A stretch of DNA of 64,000 nucleotides. Source: Morella rubra (lineage: Eukaryota > Streptophyta > Magnoliopsida > Fagales > Myricaceae). The stretch's first letter is position 1. Every line of letters begins with the position of its first letter. Below the pieces are notes generated by a model. The model saw only the letters and a list, made by a program, of their open reading frames with translations, did no database searches and was not told the origin of the DNA. Shown one piece after another: positions 58,568 to 64,000 of this stretch. Location: contig CM025851.1 of the NCBI GenBank assembly GCA_003952965.2, positions 15,861,643-15,925,642 on the forward strand, given 5' to 3'. Both the position numbers and the translations under genes were made by a program.

Positions 58568-61116
58568 CTAAGTACTGATATTGTCAAAAGCTATTTCCTG
58601 TTGCAATCAGAGAAGCAAAGACTCCGTCAACACATGGAAACTCATCTATTAGGCAAAGATATGAATTGCGAATAATTGTTGACTTGAGGAATACAGAAGG
58701 CGGGCACGCAATTTTGAGAAAAGCCACAAAACTAGACGTGATCTAGTGAATAAAAATGGGAATATTAACCAGTGGACCTATTTGCAAGAGGAAAACCTGA
58801 TACCTGATCACATATGGGGCAGGCATCGCTTCTTTCCATCCATTCAAGAATGCATGAGAGGTGAAAGTGGTGTTCGCATCCTGTGATAATATTTGGATTC
58901 TCAGCCACATAATCTGCATTTTGGGACACAGAAAGTTTACCACCAACTATGAGCTATTTAGCAAAGTAATGCAAGAAAGGTTTATTTCCAACAAGCAGAA
59001 AAATGGAAAATGTTATAAAGAAAACAGAAACACCAGTTCCTTGGTAAGGCACCTTCGAGGCAAATGGGACAAACATCTTCTTCCTCTGCTGTAGTCACAT
59101 TAGGCTCTTCTACATTTGGAACTTCTAACTTTCTTGGTGAGACAGGCAAAGAATTGGCTTGAGCTTTGCTTTCAAATTCGTCAAGATCTTCACATCTTGT
59201 CAAAGTTCCAAAATCACTGCCAATTATTGTTCCTCTGGCAGATTCGAAATCCATTGATTGTGGACATCCCAAAACCAAATTGTACGGCAACGGTGCAGGA
59301 GGAGGTCGGTAAGTGTCAGGTGTTGATACATCCAGTCCTAAATCAATTAGGAATTCCGCTGTAAGTGCAGAGGCTGAGCCATCATGAGATGTCACGGAAT
59401 CATTCTCTTCCAAGGCTGGCGGGCACTGTAGAGAAGAATGGAAACTGTTCAAAAAGCATATAACACAATATAGGTCCCAAAAACTAGTTTTCAGGAAAGC
59501 AATCCACCAGAAGTTTCTACTCCAAACTCCATATTGACTTGTTGACTCGTAAAAATAGTGCACATTAAAACTCAATGTGTCAGCTTACTACCCCAAGATA
59601 AACACTGAAAGATCCATGCTGGTAGATCATAACCAAAGGCAGAAAAGCAAACAATGGACTCGTACCACCGCAGCAGTATAAATATTCAGAGATTGTTTCC
59701 CAACAGCAATTCAAAAATCATGTCAGTTTCTACATGTTACCGTAGCTTCAAAACCCTAAAATCTCAGGTATCAATAATCATCATATCGATAAACTCATAT
59801 TTTTGCTTTACCCTTCTTCTGATCACGAATATCCGAAGAGCAATGATACAACTGGAGATAAGAAATTAGGGAGCTATGCTTCCAGATGCTAGTTTTGAGC
59901 ATACATTGTTGGTCACCACAAAGTGTTCATATGTCTTCCCCTATGAGTAATCACTTAATATTAGATACAGTCAATTATCTGCAATACCTGTAACCGGACA
60001 GTCACTTCACTGCTGAACAAGGTCAAAGCTCAAATATCCTAATCAGCTGCATTCTTAAAATCTAAACACAGGAATATAACTTGTTTCCACTCTCCTGTAT
60101 CAAAGACACAAAGAAAACAAGAATCGCATCCATACCGTGGGGCTTTGATCCTACTTCTCCTTTATTAAAGGGAGACTATTCTTCTCGATTGGAAAGGATA
60201 TGCATCTTGAACCAGGTCACCAAAAGGAACCGCAATCAGGCCAACACTTGGGATGGAAATGGTTCTCATTCAGATATCAGGTGCTTGGAATCAAAGAGGC
60301 ATATGCAACGGGGAAAGGAAAACAACATACAAAAGAGGGAAAGTAACTCAGCAGAAAGTCGAGCAGCATCATTCATATTAGCAGATATGATCCAGTACTC
60401 AGTGCTGATATGAAGTCGCAAAGGATGTCAGAGTCACCCTAGCACAATTGGTATGTAATTGGACTTGCAAAGGGACTGATGAATTAAACAAGATAAATGT
60501 AGAAAAATATGTCTTATCATAATCCTTCCTGGAAATCTTGGAAGACCATGATAACGATATTGCTGACCAAATGGGAGTTTGCTGTACTAGAGACTCCCTG
60601 ATAACAGACTGTGGCAGGATTTTGGATCAAATTGTTTGTGGTTAAAATGAGGTAGTGTGCAAATTATATGGAAGATATCTACAAACTATTCCTCAGTTCC
60701 TGCCAAAAGATACACCACCCTAGAGGGAGTCCTTGCTGTATACCAATAAATATTCACAAAACCTAAAGGTAACGGGAAAGGCGTCTGAATTTTCTTTGAA
60801 TACTGATCATTTCTCATTAAAGTATTTTAGAACTAATTCAGGGAAACTAAAACATCTTCTCTTTATGCCAGGTGGTGGAACTACCGATTCAATGAGTCCT
60901 GTGTTAATACAAATGAGCAACACTCAAGGCAGTAAATGATCAGACAATAAATAGAGCAGCCATAGTGTATGCTACATGGATAGCAATTCAAGCATGAAAA
61001 AAGAGGAGCACATAACAATGATAATGCCAAACTCTGTGAAGATAGAGGCTAACATAGTAATAGACTGTTGTTCCCCGGAGATGAGCTTTTCTGGAAGAAC
61101 AGCAGCAACCTCCCAT
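58568..61116 (-). CDS. RHB1A: RING-H2 E3 ubiquitin ligase, RHB1A-like
   Basis: Likely E3 ligase that brings an E2 to its substrate; the substrate is unknown. Four coding exons on the minus strand: 61116-61054, 59425-59053, 58913-58804 and 58597-58568, giving 191 residues, about the length of Arabidopsis RHB1A. It starts MGGCCCSSRK, with Gly2 and a Cys cluster that suit N-myristoylation and palmitoylation, so membrane attachment is likely. The RING is C140-x2-C143, C158-x-H160, H163-x2-C166, C177-x2-C180 (words CPICLE, GCEHHFHLSC, CPICDQ). The last exon is only 30 nt and ends FDNIST. The exons are joined by GT-AG introns; intron 1 is 1.6 kb. A donor GTAAGC at 62391-62386 suggests a non-coding first exon upstream. 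All ligands are intact. Confidence 0.93.
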
Positions 61117-62391
61117 CCCCGGAAGTTATCTTTATTAACCACCCAAAACTACCATCAGTTGGTGCATTGTTTCTGTTCTTTGGCATCAGATGACAGCCAA
61201 ATGTCACAGATGCAAAGTAAACAGATGTTAGTACAAGCACAAATCTTCTGAAAAAAAAATAACCACCCAGCGCAGAGCTGTAAAAAGTAAAACATAGGAG
61301 ATTAAAATATGAGAGTTTGGAATTGGAAACAGGAAAAAAACAGGTGCACAAATACACAATTAAGCTACCCTATAAATTTTAAGATTGACAATCCAGATTC
61401 ACTCCATAAGAAACTTAGAAGCAAATACTGAGTAACCAAATGTTTTGTTTACGAATGTCTAGAATGACTAGCATTGTAGCAGTCAAAGGGTATGCAGATT
61501 AAGTAAATTAGAATGTTGAAACCATATCCATACTTGCTTAGTGAACATGAATTCTTAAGCTGATGACAAATCCCATCAGTCAACAGCCAGGAAACTCTGC
61601 CACCATACATGAACAAAAAAAAAGGAATGGGTATATTGCCCAATAAAGCCATGATAGCTAAAGATACTACTCTATACTTTCCTCCCGCACCTTCAACTAC
61701 CATTTTAGGAATCTCGTACAACTTCCATAAACCAATCTAAATATAAAACTCTGCTATGCAATCAGAATCCAGCTCAAATGGCTGCATCCAACTTTGCATT
61801 TATTTGCTCTAAAGTACAAAAATGAGGAAATGTGATGCATATCCAACACATCATCTTCTAATCACTAGCATACGAATTAGCCTTAGTACTTTTACAATTG
61901 CCACCATCCTTTCTCACCAGAAATGGTCACAAGGCACCACACTTCCAAGTGTTAACATTCACGCAAGTGTGTATCCGTGTGTAGAGATGTTAATGATTAC
62001 CTAAACCTACTTATTTCAGAGCCTAACGAGATCTGAGCGCTGACATGTTCGTCTGCACTTCCTACACCTATCTTGACAAATTTGTTCTAATCAGTGCTTA
62101 GTTCGTTACAAGTGACCGAAGTTCGAGACAAGAACAAAAACAAAAATCCAAAAAAGCAGACTACTTGAAATAACAAAATAGGATTAAACTCACATACAGA
62201 TACAACAACAGACACGAACCCAAATTTATTAAAAGACACAGAAAAAGGAAAACCCAATTAACAAACAAGTGCATCGTTCTGACAAAATGGAAACTGTCAA
62301 ACCCCAGACCGTCCAATCATATTCAATTTATTCCAACAAAAAAGAAACAATTAAACCCAGATAAGGAGTTGGTCAGAGAGAACCGCAAAGC

Positions 62392-62540
62392 TTACCACTG
62401 GAGAAGGAGAGAAATTTCTGGCAGAATTTCGAATAAGGAAAGAGTAGTTATAGAAAGGTTCAGAAACTTTTTACGTCATCTGCTTTTGTTTTCTTCTACT
62501 TGTTGCACCTTGTGCTCTCCACTCTTATCTCTATCAAATA
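62392..62540 (-). other. Probable non-coding first exon of the RHB1A-like gene
   Basis: On the minus strand CCAGTG is followed by a good donor GTAAGCTTT at 62391. The stretch before it is purine- and CT-rich, like a plant leader. Its 5' end cannot be placed. The matching acceptor would lie shortly before the ATG at 61116, for example ATGGTAG near 61150. Confidence 0.4.
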
Positions 62541-64000
62541 GCCGACGGGGTGTACAAGCTAGTTACTAATTTCATTGGATAATTAAGGAATACCACTATC
62601 TTCTGCGTCACTCGTATCGGTGACAGGGGAAGTCAATACTAACAGGGAAGCGTTTGAAAAACTGGGACTTTATTATTCTATCAATGGATTTCGTTATTAA
62701 AAAACATGAAAAAGGAAGTGCATGGGCCATTACCCTCCTAGGAACTAATACTATATTCGTTTTCTTTTCCCGTAGATGTATATATATACGAGACCTGTGT
62801 CTTTATTCGTACGTGACGTCTCTTTGTAAGGCAATAGGACGCTGTTTTGAAGTAGATCGCTGGCGTGCGGCTTGTTTGTCGGGTATGGGTCTTATCATTT
62901 GTCATTTCAACAGCTTAGATTTCATGAAATATTCGCCACTGTGTGGTGGAAGACGAGGGCCCAGGTGCCGTTCAAAGCCCCTCAAGTGGCACTTGTCGGC
63001 AAAATAGACCGACAGAAATGTTCGTGGCATGAAGTTTTTGACATTTGAATCCTCCAGGTGTTTCGGTATTAGCACTCCCACAAATATGCACTTACCTAAA
63101 ATAACAGTACGTGGGTTTTATGTAATAAAATAATAGTTTGAGGTACCAATTATCAAGATCTTCATCGAGAATAAAAAGCATATTTATTTTTAAAAAAAAT
63201 AAGAAAAAAAATATTAATTGACGTATGACTAGAAACCGTTTGAAGTTACTAGGTTGGATTTATGGCATAAATAAGATAGAACTTTATCTTATAAATGGGT
63301 TGCAAAGTTAAAAGGTTATTGTATTTTATCGTTGGCCAGCTGCAAAACGGTGTGAGTTGTAAGCTTTTTGTTTTTATATTGTTCTCCGACGCCGTAGCTA
63401 TTGCCTTTAACGACAAATACAATTGATAGTAAAAACACTTGCCAAGGTTTGATTTTCAACCAACGTTGTAGGTAAACATGAGATTAAGGCTCCATCGTGT
63501 CCCTTCGTGTGTTAGTTTAATGGTTGAAAGATCGTTTTTTATATCCTCAAGGTACCAAGTTCGAGTTATATAGACATAAAATTGATACTTTTATCATCTA
63601 AGCAAGTTTCAGATTAACTGCTTGTAAGGTTGCAGAGTAGAACACAATACCAAAAGGGAAGTTACCTTGTAGGACAGGTCTAGGCTAACAAGATAGTTTT
63701 CCTAATGATTTGGACCTTTGAGATTAAAGATCATTTGTATCAAAATAAAACCTTCTCTCGATATAACTTTCTCAATTAAGTGGGATGGTAAAACAACAAA
63801 CAAGAAGAAAATGGCTCTATACTAAGCTCATATTATTGATGCGTAGTCTTTGTATATATTTCGATAATATATATTTGTATTTATATTTTTATAAAATATC
63901 ACGTTATCAAATTCTATTAATGATGCAGTGAAAGACTGACGTAATGATTGAAATGTTAGAAATGTTACGAATATGTAACTCAAAGGATCAATTTATCACA
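62541..64000. other. Gene-free spacer
   Basis: Includes the upstream region of the RHB1A-like gene. No protein family, RNA gene or complete repeat was recognised, and reading frames of 60-117 codons show no recognisable domain. Confidence 0.4.

Noticed and set aside
62654-63007. 117-codon frame in the last kilobases
   Set aside because: No recognisable domain, no splice or leader context and no repeat of it elsewhere in the window.

Overview
The window is nuclear DNA from a flowering plant, most likely a woody eudicot. The genes have many introns, AT-rich introns and spacers, and plant-specific families: a MATE transporter of the DTX type, an S-domain receptor kinase, a chloroplast-type isopropylmalate dehydratase, and hAT and L1-type transposons. 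I could not name the species. All gene models come from reading translations and splice sites by eye against remembered family sequences.

Layout. 1-4410: a repeat and a decayed hAT transposon. 4740-8605 (+): complete deoxyhypusine synthase (DHS). 11428-17885 (-): complete SRP14, whose 5.8-kb third intron holds a 5'-truncated LINE (A). 18499-25586 (+): large subunit of isopropylmalate dehydratase (IIL1-like), missing the start of exon 1, with a non-autonomous hAT in an intron and two active-site losses. 27487-30535 (-): a second LINE (B) of a different family with an RNase H domain. 30536-33774: a second copy of the SRP14 5' half. 34386-37709 (-) and 38246-43762 (+): two head-to-head paralogues with a trigger-factor N-terminal domain, both containing a 14-nt microexon. 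44417-47862 (-): a MATE/DTX transporter. 50780-53314 (-): an intronless SD2-type receptor kinase. 56860-58200: a repeat and a collapsed copy of the DHS locus. 58568-61116 (-): a RING-H2 E3 ligase of the RHB1A type. The remainder is spacer.

The main structural result is that positions 15288-18499 and 30536-33774 are direct repeats of about 3.2 kb flanking a 12-kb block (18500-30535). That block starts inside IIL1 exon 1 and ends inside LINE B. Copy 1 is continuous on its left with the rest of SRP14 and LINE A. Copy 2 is continuous on its right with the rest of a tandem repeat array. This fits one event: a 12-kb genomic fragment inserted into an older SRP14 locus, with a 3.2-kb duplication of the target. 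SRP14 stayed whole on one side, and a truncated IIL1 was placed beside the SRP14 promoter.

The intact genes are mostly housekeeping functions: eIF5A hypusination, SRP translation arrest, ubiquitination and transport. They show no sign of forming a shared pathway. I found no CRISPR array, no tRNA or rRNA gene, no complete LTR retroelement and no convincing new multi-gene system. The novelty lies in the rearrangement, the inactivated IIL1 and the microexon pair.
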